From contig NC_135632.1 of assembly GCF_053574225.1 (NCBI RefSeq), forward strand, positions 48,090,001 through 48,154,000: a DNA stretch of 64,000 nt, in the 5' to 3' direction. This document shows, in pieces, positions 1 through 11,266 of this stretch (the first letter of the stretch is position 1; every line of letters starts with the position of its first letter). The stretch is from Canis aureus. Taxonomy: Eukaryota > Chordata > Mammalia > Carnivora > Canidae. The translations under genes and the position numbers were made by a program. The notes beneath the pieces are model-generated. The model had not been told where the DNA came from. It worked only from the letters and a program-made list of their open reading frames with translations, and did no database searches.

Positions 1-500
1 GATACAGATGCAGTGAAATGCCAGGACACCTGCACCCCCAATGTCTATAGCAGCATTGTCCACAATAGACAAAACGGTGGAAGGAGCCTCAGTGTCCTCT
101 GACAGATGAATGGATAAAGAAGATGTGGCATATATATATATGACAGAATATTACTCAGCCACATGGATGGAACTGGAGAGTATTATGTTAAGTGAAATAA
201 GTCAATCAGAGAAAGACAATTATCATATGGTTTCACTCATATATGGAATATGAGAAATAGTGAAAGGGACCATAAGGAGGGGAAACTTAGTAGGGAAAAA
301 TTAGAGAGGAAGACAAACCATGAGAGGCTCCTAACTCCAGGAAACAAACTGAGGGTAGCTGAAGGGGAGTTGGGTGGGGGGATGGGGTAACTAGAGGATG
401 GGCATTAGGAGGGCACGTGATGTGATGAGCACAAAGTGTTATACTATACGTTGGCAAATTGAATTTAAATACATTATAAATATAAATTTAAAAATAAAAA
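1..500 (+). mobile_element. LINE-1 3' end, continues off the left edge
   Basis: The segment matches the last part of L1 ORF2 and the 3' UTR, in the same order as the two complete L1s later in the window: the 'gatacagatgcagtgaaatg' block, the 'gaatggataaagaagatgtgg' block, the 'gtgaaagggaccataaggagg' block and an A-rich tail near 480-500. It has more differences and a longer 3' UTR ending than the young copy at 32 kb, so it belongs to an older canid subfamily. No reading frame survives. Confidence 0.85.
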
Positions 501-1084
501 AGTACACACACACAAAAAAAGAATCTCACAGCTCTATAGGCTTTATTGCTCTCCTATTCTCTTAGCACTGAGGTACCTTCTGCCTAAAAGAGTAAATAAT
601 TAAACTCTTAAAACAGAAAGGTTTGAGCATTTGTTCAGGACAGCCACAGTCTCTGGAATACAAAACCCCAGAGTTGCAGTAGGAAGTGGCTATTATTGAT
701 GAAAAAAAATCTGGATAGATCTTTGAGGGATTGGATTTAAAAAAGTCAGCTCAAGTTGCCAATTTGGGCCTTAAGAAGAAGAAACTTTCCAAGGGTCCTC
801 AACCCTCAGTAAAGTTCCTGTGACATGCAGGACTCCAAAATAAACCCAACCTTGAGACACTGGTTGAGGCCTGTGATGGAATGCCCATCACTTGCACCTG
901 GTCACCAGCCCAGGAAACAACTCTGCCTTTAGGTCTGCACTATGCTCCTACCTAGGCCCTGCCTAAATTGTAATCCTAATTGGTATGCTGTTGCAGAAAC
1001 AGCAAACTAATTTTCTTTTTTTCAAGTCTGTGCTTCCTAAGATTCCTAATGCAATGAGACATCCAGACATAAAGCAAAGAAAAG
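501..1084. other. unassigned sequence, no gene seen
   Basis: No convincing ORF, RNA gene or recognisable repeat. The stretch is moderately AT-rich and ordinary in composition. Confidence 0.5.
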
Positions 1085-1915
1085 GGAGGTGTAACCACCA
1101 ACAAAAACAAAAGGCAATCTATGATTAGATGATATATGCAAATGATACATCCAGTAAGGGGTTAATATCCAAAATACATAAAGAATTGATAAAACTCAAA
1201 AACCAAAACCACAAATAATCCAATTAACACATGAGCAGAGGACCTGAACAGACATTTTTTCAAAGAAAACATAAAGATGGTGAACAGATACATAGAGAGA
1301 TACTCAGTATCATTCATCATCAGGAAAATGCAAATCAAAACAGCAATGAGATATCACCTCACATCTATCAGAATGGCTAAAATCAAAACCACAAGAAACA
1401 ATAGGTGATGGCAAGGATGTGGAGAGAAAGGAACCCTCTTGCACTCTTGTTGGATATGTAAAGTGGTGCAGCCATTGTGGAAAACAAAATCGAGTTTCCC
1501 CAAAAACTTAAATATAGGATTATTCTACAATCCAGCAATCACACCACTGGTTATTTACTCAAAACAAAAACACTAACTCAGATGTATACATGCACCCCTA
1601 TGTTTATTGCAGCATTATTTACAATAGCCAAGGTATAGAAGCAGATCAAGCATCCACTGGCTGATGAATGGATAAAGAGGATTAAGAGATACCAACTTCC
1701 AGTTGTAAAATGAATAAATCCCAGGAATGAAAAGTACAGCATAGAGAACACAGTCAATAACATTGTAATAACATTGTACGGTGACAGATGGTGACTACAC
1801 TTATCCTGGTGAGCACTGAGTAATGTATAGAATTGTTGAATCACTATGTTGTACACCTAAAACTAATATAACACTGTATGTCAACTATATATTTCAGTAA
1901 CTAATTAATTAATTA
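1085..1915 (+). mobile_element. Old LINE-1 3' fragment (L1M-like)
   Basis: Decayed ORF2 C-terminus followed by a 3' UTR. Translated stretches around 1360-1500 still show the zinc-knuckle-like region (equivalents of CGERGTLLHSCW) and the 'VQPLWKT' block. The 3' UTR has the older L1 pattern 'ggtgagcactgagtaatgta' and 'acctaaaactaatataacac', ending in an (ATTA)n tail near 1900-1918. Multiple stops and indels show it is dead. Confidence 0.8.
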
Positions 1916-2584
1916 ATTGAGGGAGAGAAAGAGAGAAGACAAGTGGGAAGAAAACAAAGGCCAGATGGTATCTCAGAAAATCAGTGAAGTAATAGGATTA
2001 GCTCTGTGCCACACTAGCCATTGACCATCAACAACCCTGGGGAGAATTAAGCCCAGGATGAGGCAGAGGACAGATTAAACTGCAGCATGTTTAAAGTCAA
2101 AATTCGCAAATCTAAGCCATAGATATATTTGGCTCAACCCTTACTGCAAGTCTCTCCCTATACAAGAATTAGATGACTTCATGTAAAGATGATCCATAAA
2201 TGAAAAGGGACCAATTTCATACATAAAACAAACAAACCAAAAAAAGGGGGCGAACAACACAAGATGAAAAGCATACATAAAAATGCAAATGTTTCTTCAG
2301 TCGCAAAGAATTGCAGGTAACTTTCTTTTAAAAAAGACTTCATAAAAAAAATAAATAAGACCTCATATAAAAAACTAAGTGCTCAAAAAGCATCAAAAGA
2401 GATTATAATAGGAGCAATAAAGTGAGCTAGCAAGGTAGAAATGGAAGAAGAAAATGAAAACAGTACAGAATTCAAGTCATATCAGAAGTAGAAAACTATT
2501 GAATATCTATAACTAAAATATAGCCAAGTCTCTGGATGGCAAAGCTTGGGTAATTGCTCAAGCAGTAAGAAAGACAACAGATAG
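1916..2584. other. unassigned A-rich sequence
   Basis: A-rich on the plus strand. Parts resemble the 5' portion of the HAL1-like element that follows the SINE, but too weakly to assign. No gene seen. Confidence 0.4.
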
Positions 2585-2779
2585 GGGCAATAGGGTGGCT
2601 TAGTTAAACGTATCACTTCCACTCAGGTCATGAGTCCAGGGTCCTGGAATCGAGCCCTACATCAGGCTCCCTACTTAGCACGGAGTCTGATTCTCCCTCT
2701 CCCCCTGCCTGCCACTTCCCCTGCTTGTGCTCACTCTCTCTCTCTCTGTCAAATAAATAAAATCTTTTAAAAAGAAAAT
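2585..2779 (+). mobile_element. Older carnivore tRNA-derived SINE
   Basis: Shows the carnivore SINE order: a tRNA-like head with 'gtggcttagttaaacg' in A-box position and 'ggaatcgagccct' in B-box position, then a CT-rich block with (TC)n, then 'aaataaataaaatctttt'. It differs from SINEC_Cf at many positions, so it is an older subfamily. No clean target-site duplication seen. Confidence 0.85.
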
Positions 2780-3329
2780 AGATATTTAAAGGATGATGAA
2801 GGGGATGATAAAATAAAAAACAAGTAAGAATCAATATATACATAATTAATATTCTGAGAGAGAAAAAAATGAGCCAAATATGTATCTATTTACTTTCTGT
2901 GTATATTTTATATAAAGAGAGTTCACTTCTGCCACTGTTATTATATAGGTTAATATTAGTAATAATTATAATATAGGTAACACAGAATAGAACCTTTTTA
3001 TATGTATGTACAAGTGTGTGTATTGAATATATACATGCACACACACTCACAATGGTAGAATAGTATATAACAATAGTAAAAGTAAACTTGCCTGGAATAA
3101 AGAAATACTATGCCCTGAGGAATATTGGGCTAGGGAGGAGTTGATTGCAAAATATTCATCAGTAAATTCTATTCCAATGGAGTCACTGAACATTAGGGAT
3201 GAAGATAAAATAATCATCAGAGACTCAGTCTTCCACTTTTATAGATTAGGTAATTCAAGCCAATTCTTCCACAGGGCACACAAGAACTTAAAGCATACGG
3301 AAGTGAAGAAGGAAGAAACCTAAACCTAG
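2780..3329. other. AT-rich sequence with imperfect TA/TG repeats, no gene
   Basis: AT-rich, with an imperfect TG/CA-containing tract around 2998-3052. A 60-codon ORF at 3141-3323 lacks any recognisable motif and is probably chance. Confidence 0.45.
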
Positions 3330-4640
3330 AGAAACAAGAAGTACTTGAACAGCCTAGAAGGGTTTAAGATCATTGAGTTCCCAAACACAAACTTCAAAAT
3401 AACCATCCTAATATATTCAAGGAGATAAAATACAAGATTGAGGATTTGAGAAGAAAACTAGAAAGTATAAGATAGAACTAAGTCAAAATTCTTAAACTGA
3501 ACATTTTAATTGGCAAAATCAAGAACTTAAGGCTTAGACACTGATGAAAAAGAATTATTGAACTGGAAGCAAGAACAGAAGAAAATATCCAAAGTGAAAC
3601 ATGAGAGAGAAAAGGATAAAAATATAGAAAAAGAGTCAGAAAAAAAGTGAGAAAGACTGACATGTATTTAATGGAATCCCAAAAAGAGAGGTCACAGAGA
3701 ACTGCACTGGAGCAATACTTGGCAAGATTATGGCTGAGAATTTTTCAAAACTGATGATAAAACCATCGAGCTATAGGTCCAAAAAGGCCTAAGCAGAGTT
3801 AGAAAACAAAACAAAATAAAACAAAGAACAATTAAACACTTCAGGGTAAAATTAATGAAATAAGTGTTATGGTCCTCTAAAGAGGCAGGTGGATCCCCAG
3901 CCAAAGTTGAAGATAACCAGAGGCTGTGGAATGGTTGATTACTTACCTAACGGAGGTCTCTGGGGAGAGCAGGGCAGGTGTCTCCAGCAGGTCTGAAATG
4001 ACGTCAGAGGGCAAGGAAAGCAAACCCTCCTGGCTGTCACTGTGGCTAAGGGGTAGGGCCAGAGTGAGGGTCCCCTCCTGCAGGTAAGTTTGAATTCCTG
4101 TGGTTTGAATCTCCAACTGGCACCAAAGGAAGGAACACAAAGGCTTTCTTATCAGCTTCTCCAGATGTGGGCAGAAGGAAGAGGGTATGGGAAGTCTCAA
4201 AAGCTGTCTGAAGTCAGACTTCTCATTACAAAGAACAATCAGACTGTTTGGTGACTGACTTCCCTTCAGAAACAATGGAATCAAACAGAAGACAGTGAAC
4301 TCGTACCTTCAATGTGCAGAAAGCACAATAGTATCAATCTAGAATTCAATACTCAGCAAAATACACCTGGAGAATGGAGATGAAACAAATACAAATAAAA
4401 TATGGAAAGAATTATAAGCTGTATATCCAAACCACACTTAGGGAAAGAACAAAGAATCTTCTGCAGGCAGAAAAAAAATGACCCCACATGAAAGCTCGTG
4501 AGAGCTCGGAGATGCAGGAAGGAATGAAAAGCAACAAAAAGGCAAATATGTAAGTCAACCAAAATGAATGCTTCCTGTATAAAATAACAAAATGTAAGTA
4601 TTTAAAAAGAGAAAAATCAGGTGGGCATCAAGGCAGAAAA
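3330..4640 (+). mobile_element. HAL1 / ancient L1 ORF1-type fossil, interrupted
   Basis: The order of blocks matches a mammalian HAL1 or L1M ORF1 region: 'gaacagcctagaagggttta' start-like text, a glutamate/lysine-rich coiled-coil-like stretch (3480-3650), 'ggctgagaatttttcaaaac' (3733-3752), then after an inserted block 'gaaacaatggaatcaaacag' (4268), 'caatctagaattcaatactc' (4335) and 'cttctgcaggcagaaaa' (4460). Frameshifts and stops throughout. In HAL1 only ORF1 is present and no endonuclease-like sequence follows here, which favours HAL1, but an L1M origin is possible. Confidence 0.65.
3869..4245. mobile_element. Unidentified insert inside the HAL1-like element
   Basis: HAL1-like sequence stops near 3868 and resumes near 4245, leaving about 375 bases that do not fit the LINE. 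The insert starts 'tgttatggtcctctaaagag', is more GC-rich than its host, and contains most of a 113-codon minus-strand ORF (3943-4284) with no recognised motif. It may be an old LTR or DNA transposon. No target-site duplication was found, so the edges are approximate. Confidence 0.4.
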
Positions 4641-5639
4641 AGAAAATCATCAACAGGATTATGGAGGGTGTAATTGTGTGTTGGGGAGGAATTTGGTGAG
4701 GTTCTTGTCGAGCTCAGCATTATCCAAGCAACATTTAATACCAGTAGACAATGGTGCAATTTCCATAAAGCTCTGAGTAAAAAGAAGACATATACATTAA
4801 TTAGATACCTAGCCAAGTCATTTTCCAAGTACAAATGCAACTGAGGAATATTCCAAAAGATGAAAGAACTCAGGAAATCTAACACTGTGAGTCTTTCATG
4901 AAGAAAAATATTAGAATAATAAAATGAACATAAATAGCAATAAACCAAGGTAAAGAAAATATAAATGCAATGCCAAGGTAAAAGAAATGCTGATGGTGTG
5001 TTTTAAAAATAGGAAAAAAATTGACCACAGTCAAAGAAAAGGCTGTAAATGTTATAAAACTTGGCAACATTAAAATAAGATAACTAATAAAATCAGCAGT
5101 GTTAAGGAAATAAGAGAAAAAAGTATGTTTGCTATTTCTTCAACTTTTATGGCAAAGATTTCCAAAACTATATTACAAAATTAAATTATATGGTTCAAAT
5201 ATTATTCCAAACTCATAAATTTTTTCATACTAAAGAATATTTGAAGACTAATACATTTTTAATAAAGACACACTTATCTTAAGTATAACCATTGTAATTA
5301 CAATTTATGTTGTATCCTTAGGCAATTTTTCTAAACTTCTACCTTACATACCCAGTTTTTTCTCTATTATGTGCATAGAGAGATATCTGAAGTGATTTTC
5401 ACCAAAACTTTATTAATTATCTCTGGGTTTTGTTTTTTGTTTTGTCTCTGGAGAGTGGAATTTGGAAGAATTTTTATCTTTCCATAATCCTTTCTCCATT
5501 GCTTGAATGTTTTATGATGAGTAAGTAGCATTTTTAAATAACAAAAGTCATTTTTCTCAAAGAATGATAACAAAATGAGAGAAATATTTGCAACATATAT
5601 GACAAGCAATAGCCGATACACAGCTATATAAACATCACC
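4641..5639. other. AT-rich unassigned sequence
   Basis: Strongly AT-rich, with only short ORFs. Some of it may be the decayed 3' part of the HAL1-like element to its left. No gene or intact repeat seen. Confidence 0.45.
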
Positions 5640-6690
5640 AGGAGGAAGAAAACACTATAGGATATTGGCACAGGACATGAAGTCAATTCACGAAGAAAAA
5701 ATACAAATATTGGTAAGCAAATGAACAAAATGCCCTACTTCATTAATTTTCAAGCACAAAAATTAGATGGAAATAAAATATAAATATTCATTTATCAGAT
5801 TGACACAAATGAGAAACATTATCAGTCTATGTTTGGTGAATGGCTCCTAGGACTCCTTATACTCTACAGGCATGCAGTTTGGAGGAGACAAAATGTACTG
5901 TGCTTTTTTCAATATAGTGAGTTTTACTATATTGAATCAGGACAATGAAGAGATATGAGTGGGGGTAATACATATTCTATGGATAGAATTCTTTTCATTT
6001 CTAGTTCTCTTCCCAAATTTTTAATCTTGTCTCTTCTCTCAAGTTCCTTAAATGAATTTGTATTACTTTACAGTAATTTCCAACAAAATCTCATTACTTT
6101 GAATCACCAAAAGCAACCAGAATTTTTCATCCACTACTAGTGGGTGTATGAAACAGTACAATCACTTTGAAGAACTGTTTGGGAGTTTCTAATAAAGTTA
6201 AAATACATTGACACTATACCCCAGAAATTCCACTCCTAATTATGTACCTGAAAGAACTCAATGTCCATAAAATCTTGTACAGGAATATTCACAGCAGTTT
6301 TAGGTATAATAAACAAAAACAGAACACAACCTAAATATCAATAGGAACGTAACTAAACTGGTTCATGCAGGTAATGGGATACCACTCAAAAATGCAAAGG
6401 AACAAATCACTGATATAAAAACACATGTGAACGTCACAGACATAATTTGAACAGAAGAGTACACACTACATGCTTTCTTGTATTTGAAGTTCTAGAACAG
6501 GGACAATGTATCTATGGTGATAAATGACAAAATAGAGGATATCTTTGTGGAGGGGGCTATTGCCTGGGAAGGGACATGAGAAAATGTTCATGGGTAAGAG
6601 AAATGTTTTATATCTTAATCTGAGTGTTGGTTACATAGGTATATGCAAAAGTTAAAATTCTTCTAACTCTCCATTTATGATTTCTACATT
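5640..6690 (+). mobile_element. Ancient L1/HAL1 3' portion
   Basis: Fossil of the L1 ORF2 C-terminus and 3' UTR: 'ggacatgaagtcaattcacg' (5666), 'agaactgtttgggagtttct', 'ccagaaattccactcctaat', 'ggaatattcacagcagtttt', 'cctaaatatcaatagg', then 3' UTR-like text to about 6690. About 280 bases in the middle (5850-6130) do not fit and may be a later insertion. Confidence 0.6.
5910..5934. repeat. Short perfect inverted repeat
   Basis: CAATATAGT and its exact complement ACTATATTG are separated by 7 bases. It lies in the part of the L1 fossil that does not match L1, so it could belong to a separate insertion. Arms this short in AT-rich DNA can arise by chance. Confidence 0.5.
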
Positions 6691-7224
6691 TTACTTAAAG
6701 AAATTATAAATTGTTGGCTTGGAACAAAGGCCATTTACCCCACCTATAAGGGATGGAACACCAGTGGCTGCCTACACCTCTAAGCCTAGCACCTTCTCTC
6801 CCAAAACTTAGTAGATTCCTGGTTGCCTAGGAGCCACCGGAGCCTGGGAAGGACCTGAAGAGCTGGATGGATTCAATCCAAGGAAAGAAAGGGGTGACTG
6901 ACCTCATTTCATTACTTTGGATGGAGCTGTATCTATGCTGTTTGGTAAAACAGCACAAATGTAAACGAGGTGTAAACTGCCTTCACATCTCATTTAGAGA
7001 ACAGACGAGGCGTGAAATGCATTTCACAGGCACAAGTACTGGAGGGGTATGCTTAGCATGGTGCAATGTAGAACATTTGTTCCTCTTCCCTCAGGGATGC
7101 TGGATTATTTCTGAACATGGCTACTGTAGGGACAGGAGAAGGGGGTGAGGGTGTCAGTGCAGGGGGTGGAAGAAGAGCTCTGCCGTCTCCTGTACTTGTG
7201 ATGCCTACCTTCCTTCCCCTGCCT
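6691..7224. other. unassigned, moderately GC-rich, no gene
   Basis: Contains overlapping short ORFs on both strands (6867-7148 plus, 7053-7241 minus) with no recognisable domain. I do not consider them genes. Confidence 0.45.
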
Positions 7225-7455
7225 GACCACCTCCTACACACCTGTTAAAGTCCAGCTCAGGTACCATCTCCCTGCTCACCACTCACTCTCACTGATTCAT
7301 GGCTTCCCCCTCAGGGCACCCACAGCACTTGGCTTAGCACACAAATCTGTCACTTATTTCCCTCTGCCTTGTATTACAAGGACAAGGAATGTGTATCATT
7401 CTTGTCCTCTGCTGCTTGAATTCATAGTTGCTCAATTAACCCTTAAGGAATGAAT
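7225..7455 (+). mobile_element. LINE-2 3' end
   Basis: Reads as a decayed L2 3' end in sense orientation: 'aaagtccagctcaggtacca' near the left, then 'gcacccacagcacttggctt', and the terminal 'gctcaattaacccttaagga' followed by 'atgaatg', which corresponds to the family's usual 'gctcaataaatatttgttgaatg'. Confidence 0.65.
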
Positions 7456-7999
7456 GTGAACTGAGGCAAGGGAAATAGGGAGGGAGAATACTGTATCTCA
7501 GGATGGCATTTTAGCAGTCAAGCCTCGTAAGATGAATTTTGACAGTAGATAGATTGAAAACTGTTATATCTCTATCACCAATTCTAAAATATTTGGCTGG
7601 TTTTATAGGCCTTTGCCAAAAAGTGGCCAATCTTTTTAAGAAAACAGTTTTGGGCTTACATTCCCAGTGCTACTACCTGATAACAATGTCTCTGTGTGAA
7701 CTGAAACTTACATATTTGAATTTTGTCTCTACTTAAGGTAACCAAAATGAGGAAGACTCCAGGCTATAACACAATGAAATTATCATACCAAAGATTTTTT
7801 TTCTAGATATTTCCAGGGAACATTGAGAAATTGAGGTGGAGTTACACACTATGAAATAAATATTTCACTAAGATTTAGAAGATCTGAAATCAAGCCTAGC
7901 TTCAAATCTACCTTGAAAAATTGCTTACCATCTTGAGACCTTCATTTCTTCCTATACAAAAAGTGAATTGATTCTGCGGTACAGTGTACTCTATGACCT
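7456..7999. other. unassigned sequence, no gene
   Basis: Ordinary AT-rich sequence. A 65-codon ORF (7539-7736) has no recognisable motif. Confidence 0.45.
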
Positions 8000-8500
8000 A
8001 ATTATTGCTTTCTCCAAGGAATATATCTCAGACAGGTACCCAGCTTAAGACACACAAAGATATTCACCCCAGCATCATATATGCCCACCATTATAAAAGC
8101 AGAGACCTGGAAATAATTTGAAAGCTTATAAATGGGGAGTGGCTCAGTGGTTGGCACCTGCCTTTATCCCAGGGCATGATCCTGGGGTCCCAGGATCAAG
8201 TCCCACATCAGGCTCTCTGTATGGAGCCTGCTTCTCTCTCTGCCTGTGTCTCTGCCTCTCTCCCTCTGTGTCTGTCTCTCATGAATAAATAAAATCTTTA
8301 AAAAAAATAAGCTTATAAATGTGGGCATAGATCAATAATGTTTCCATATGAAAAGGACCCGTGTACCTACTTAGATGGGTCTCAAAGACAAAAGGTTGAG
8401 GGAAAAATGAAAAATACAGCTTGGAATTTATAGTACAGTATCATTTAGGTAAAGAAACACTCAAGATAGAGGAGACTGAGACAGTATTAGGAGATAAGAG
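8000..8500 (+). mobile_element. Ancient L1 3' fragment split by a SINE
   Basis: 'ttcaccccagcatcatatat', 'aaagcagagacctggaaata', and after the SINE 'gtgggcatagatcaataatg' correspond to the L1 ORF2 end and 3' UTR. The two halves join at the SINE's target-site duplication. Confidence 0.55.
8135..8308 (+). mobile_element. Carnivore SINE with 13-bp target-site duplication
   Basis: tRNA-derived head ('gtggctcagtgg' A-box region; 'ggatcaagtccc' B-box region), 'atggagcctgcttctctctc', CT block, and an 'aaataaaatctttaaaaaaa' tail. It is flanked by a perfect direct repeat AAGCTTATAAATG (8122-8134 and 8309-8321), which fixes both ends. Substitutions relative to the young copies make it an intermediate-age member. 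Confidence 0.95.
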
Positions 8501-8619
8501 TATTAGAAACAAATATAAAATATTGAATAAGATAAAAAGAGACTATGTATGAAGCAATGCCAATTGAAAGACATTAAATCTTGGTTTAGCAAAATAGAGA
8601 CATAAGAGGATAGGCGAAC

Positions 8620-9060
8620 AAGGTTTTATTTTTCCTGATTATCTCAAGTCAGAGCCAAAACCGTCAAGATTTTCAATGGCTTTAAAAATGGCCTCACATT
8701 TTGACCATATCATCTGCTATATTTGGTCAAAGGTTAAGCCCCGTGTGTTTAAATAATATAAGCTGCACAATATAAGTGGCAGATTGTCACAGATTTTGCT
8801 CAGTATTGACAATCAAGGCATTTTTTATTGTTAATGCAGTGTTAATTGGGACCACGCTAACATTTAATTAATTTTAAGTACAATAGATCATTTGTCAACA
8901 AACGGGGGTAAAAATATTAATTGAAACATATGTGAATGGTTATTTGCCATGTGTAGGAAACATTCCACCATTAAAGTTAATCACAGTGTGATTAATTGAT
9001 TTTAATTGATTCAAGATGGGTTCCTGTGGCATAACAGAAGTCTGTCAATAAAACTTACAA
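8620..9060. promoter_or_regulatory. Candidate conserved noncoding element
   Basis: A repeat-free, AT-rich block with no coding frame and an unusual density of homeodomain-type TAAT/ATTA cores ('tttaattaattttaa', 'gttaatgcagtgttaattgg', 'gattaattgattttaattga'), a CATATG E-box and a perfect palindrome at 8977-8995. It looks unlike the decayed repeats on either side, as developmental enhancers in gene deserts often do. Function is inferred from composition only; no conservation data were available. Confidence 0.35.
8977..8995. repeat. 19-bp perfect palindrome TTAATCACA-G-TGTGATTAA
   Basis: Nine-base arms around a single central G. The half-site contains a homeodomain-like TTAAT core. It could be a dimeric transcription-factor site within the 8620-9060 block. 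Confidence 0.8.
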
Positions 9061-9959
9061 TTAAGCCTCATTATGAAAAGTAAAGTTACTAAGATAAGCA
9101 GGGATGGGCCAGAGCAGCAGCAGACTGCTTTCTTTATGATTTGGAAGGAAAGAAAAGCCAGCATCACAGGGAGAACGACAAAAGCCCAGAGACTGGGCAT
9201 CCTGGGAAAGTAGAAGAGATCCTCAGGGAATATACTTGAGCCCGGGAAATGGAAACTGATGAAAACTCTGGAGGTGAGAGGGCTGGTAAGGAGCTGGGTC
9301 CAGTGGTGGATGGGGAATGCCTGTGGGACAAGCAGCTCTATCCATCAAGTACAGAGATGAGAAAGGCTCTGAAACCAGTGGGGTCTACAGATACATGGAG
9401 CCGGAGTGTTTCAGAGGCTACGAAGCATGCTGGAATGGGCAGGATCACAAGTCTTAGGAGTGAGCTTTCCCTACAAACAGATGTTAAGTTGAATCTTTTG
9501 CTGATTAACATGGATGGGGCTCGCAAAGCCCCCAGCGACCTGGGTCTCAGTCATGACTGCTGTTCTGAATGACAGATGCCCACACAGTACTCCAAAAAGT
9601 CTTCTTCAGGATGCCCAGCTTTGCATATGATTCTCATTGGCCTACAAGGCCAATCTACTCATTCACGTACTCTTTACTCAGGAAATTGAAGTGCTTGTCA
9701 TTTGTTTTCACTACAAGCATGGCACATAAGGATTCCCATGATATTGTCCCATCAAACTTCTGTGACTTCCTCTCCCTCACCCTATGAGGGAAAGTTGGAA
9801 CCTGCTAACAAGTGCTTTTTCCAGGTATTGGGTGTGAATATAAAAACTTTTTGTCTCAGTTCGAATTACTCCCAAAGTAAAGCTAGAGCATAATTAATAT
9901 ATTTGGTCATTGTCCCCAGTTCTTGGCAGATTTTCAAAAACTCTTGGATCTTTCTTAGT
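9061..9959. other. unassigned sequence with chance ORFs
   Basis: A 107-codon plus-strand ORF (9249-9572) is the longest. It is low in recognisable features and overlaps an opposite-strand ORF. No repeat family is assigned and no gene is supported. Confidence 0.45.
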
Positions 9960-10620
9960 GACAGGAGTGTCTTTGGTATGCTAATGAGGTGACTCATGGC
10001 AGAAGTCCCTATATAACTTCAAGATGGGAGCTAGTCACCAGAAAGACTAGCCACATAATTAGAGAATTGGAATTATGAACCAGCCCAACCCCTGGGGAAG
10101 GGAACCAAGCTGGAGATTAAATTCAATCATGAGTTAATCAATAATAATTGTTAATCCATAATAATAATCATGCATATGTAATGAAACTCCAGTAATAACT
10201 CTGGATACCAAGGCTCAGTTAAGGCCTGGTTGAACACACTGATGTGCAGGATAAATGATGCACCCAGATTACACAAGAAGACATGGAAGCTCTGGTCCTC
10301 CTTTTAGAAGTTGCCCTATCCATCTCTTCCATATGGCTGTTCTTGAGTTATATCCTTTATAGTAAAACTATAATCATAACTATAGTGCATTCCGTGAGTT
10401 CTATGGGATTTTCTAGTAAATTATCAAAACCGAGGGGGTCATGGAAGTCTCTGAATTTACAGCCAGCAGGTCAGAAGCAGGTGACCCTGAGGCTTGCAGG
10501 TGACATCTAAGGGGAGCAGTATGGTGAAGGACTTTGTCCTTAACTTGTGGGATCTATGCTAATACCAGGTAGTTGGAGTCTGAATTGAACCCAGTTGGTA
10601 TCAGAGAATTGGTATCAAAA
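9960..10620 (+). mobile_element. Solo LTR-like repeat, copy A (family shared with 25.6 kb)
   Basis: Homologous, block by block, with the element at 25630-26420: 'tatgctaatgag' start, 'gttatatcctttatagtaaa' versus 'cttatatccttttatgataaaa', 'tgagttctatgggattttct' versus 'tgagttctgtgagccattct', 'gggatctatgctaataccag' versus 'ggatctgacaccatctctgg', and 'ggtatcagagaattgg' near the 3' end. Length and the TATA-like and AATAAA-like positions suggest a mammalian LTR (ERV-L/MaLR-like). I cannot name the family. Confidence 0.6.
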
Positions 10621-11068
10621 CAGAGAAGGTTAAGACAAAAGTGTGGGTGCAGGCAATTTATTAGGAGGCAAGAAGAAAAAGTAAGGATTGAGACAGAGAA
10701 GAGAGAAAAGCTGATATAGAATGCAGTAATTTCTGGTTATCTCTGTGGCAACTAAGGGTCAGTACTGCTAGGGATGTGTGAAAGAACCACAGAGAACACA
10801 TCTGCAAAGACGGGGAGGTAAAGGATCTCCTCCACTCATCCTCCTCCCCAATTGGTTAAAGGTTGCTCTGGGGAAGTGACTCACTAATTCCTCCACCACT
10901 CTGGTTGTAACTGAGGAGTGTCCTTGGCTTCAGAGAAATTCCTGAAGCAACAAAGCAGAGAGACACAGAGGTGTAAGCTTAATGCAAAGTGCCAGAAACA
11001 TACAAGCATCAGAGGGGTTAGAGAGAGGAAGTGGTTTGGTGTATGACTAGTACCTGGTCCATTCATGA
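10621..11068. other. unassigned sequence
   Basis: No gene or named repeat seen. A minus-strand 78-codon ORF (10884-11120) runs into the adjoining SINE tail and is spurious. Confidence 0.45.
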
Positions 11069-11258
11069 ATCCTCTTTTTAAGATTTTTTTTTTTTTTTGT
11101 GAGTAGGAAAGAGAGAGCACAAGCAGGTGGAGCAGCAGGTAGAGGGAAAGAGAGAAGTAGACTCCATGCTGAGCAGGGAGCCCAACATGAAGCTCAATCC
11201 CACAACTCCAGCATCATGACCTGAGCCAAAGCAAATGTTTAACCAACTCAGCCACTAT
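11069..11258 (-). mobile_element. Older carnivore SINE, antisense
   Basis: Read on the minus strand it gives the tRNA-like head, CT-rich block and A-rich tail; on the plus strand it appears as a poly-T run (11084-11098), 'gagagagcacaagcaggtgg' and 'tccatgctgagcagggagcc'. An 8-bp direct repeat ATTCATGA flanks it (11061-11068 and 11259-11266). Confidence 0.85.
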
Positions 11259-11266
11259 ATTCATGA

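Noticed and set aside
8150..8230. tRNA gene from A-box/B-box-like text
   Set aside because: The boxes belong to a tRNA-derived SINE; there is no cloverleaf acceptor pairing, and the CT-rich body and A-rich tail follow.
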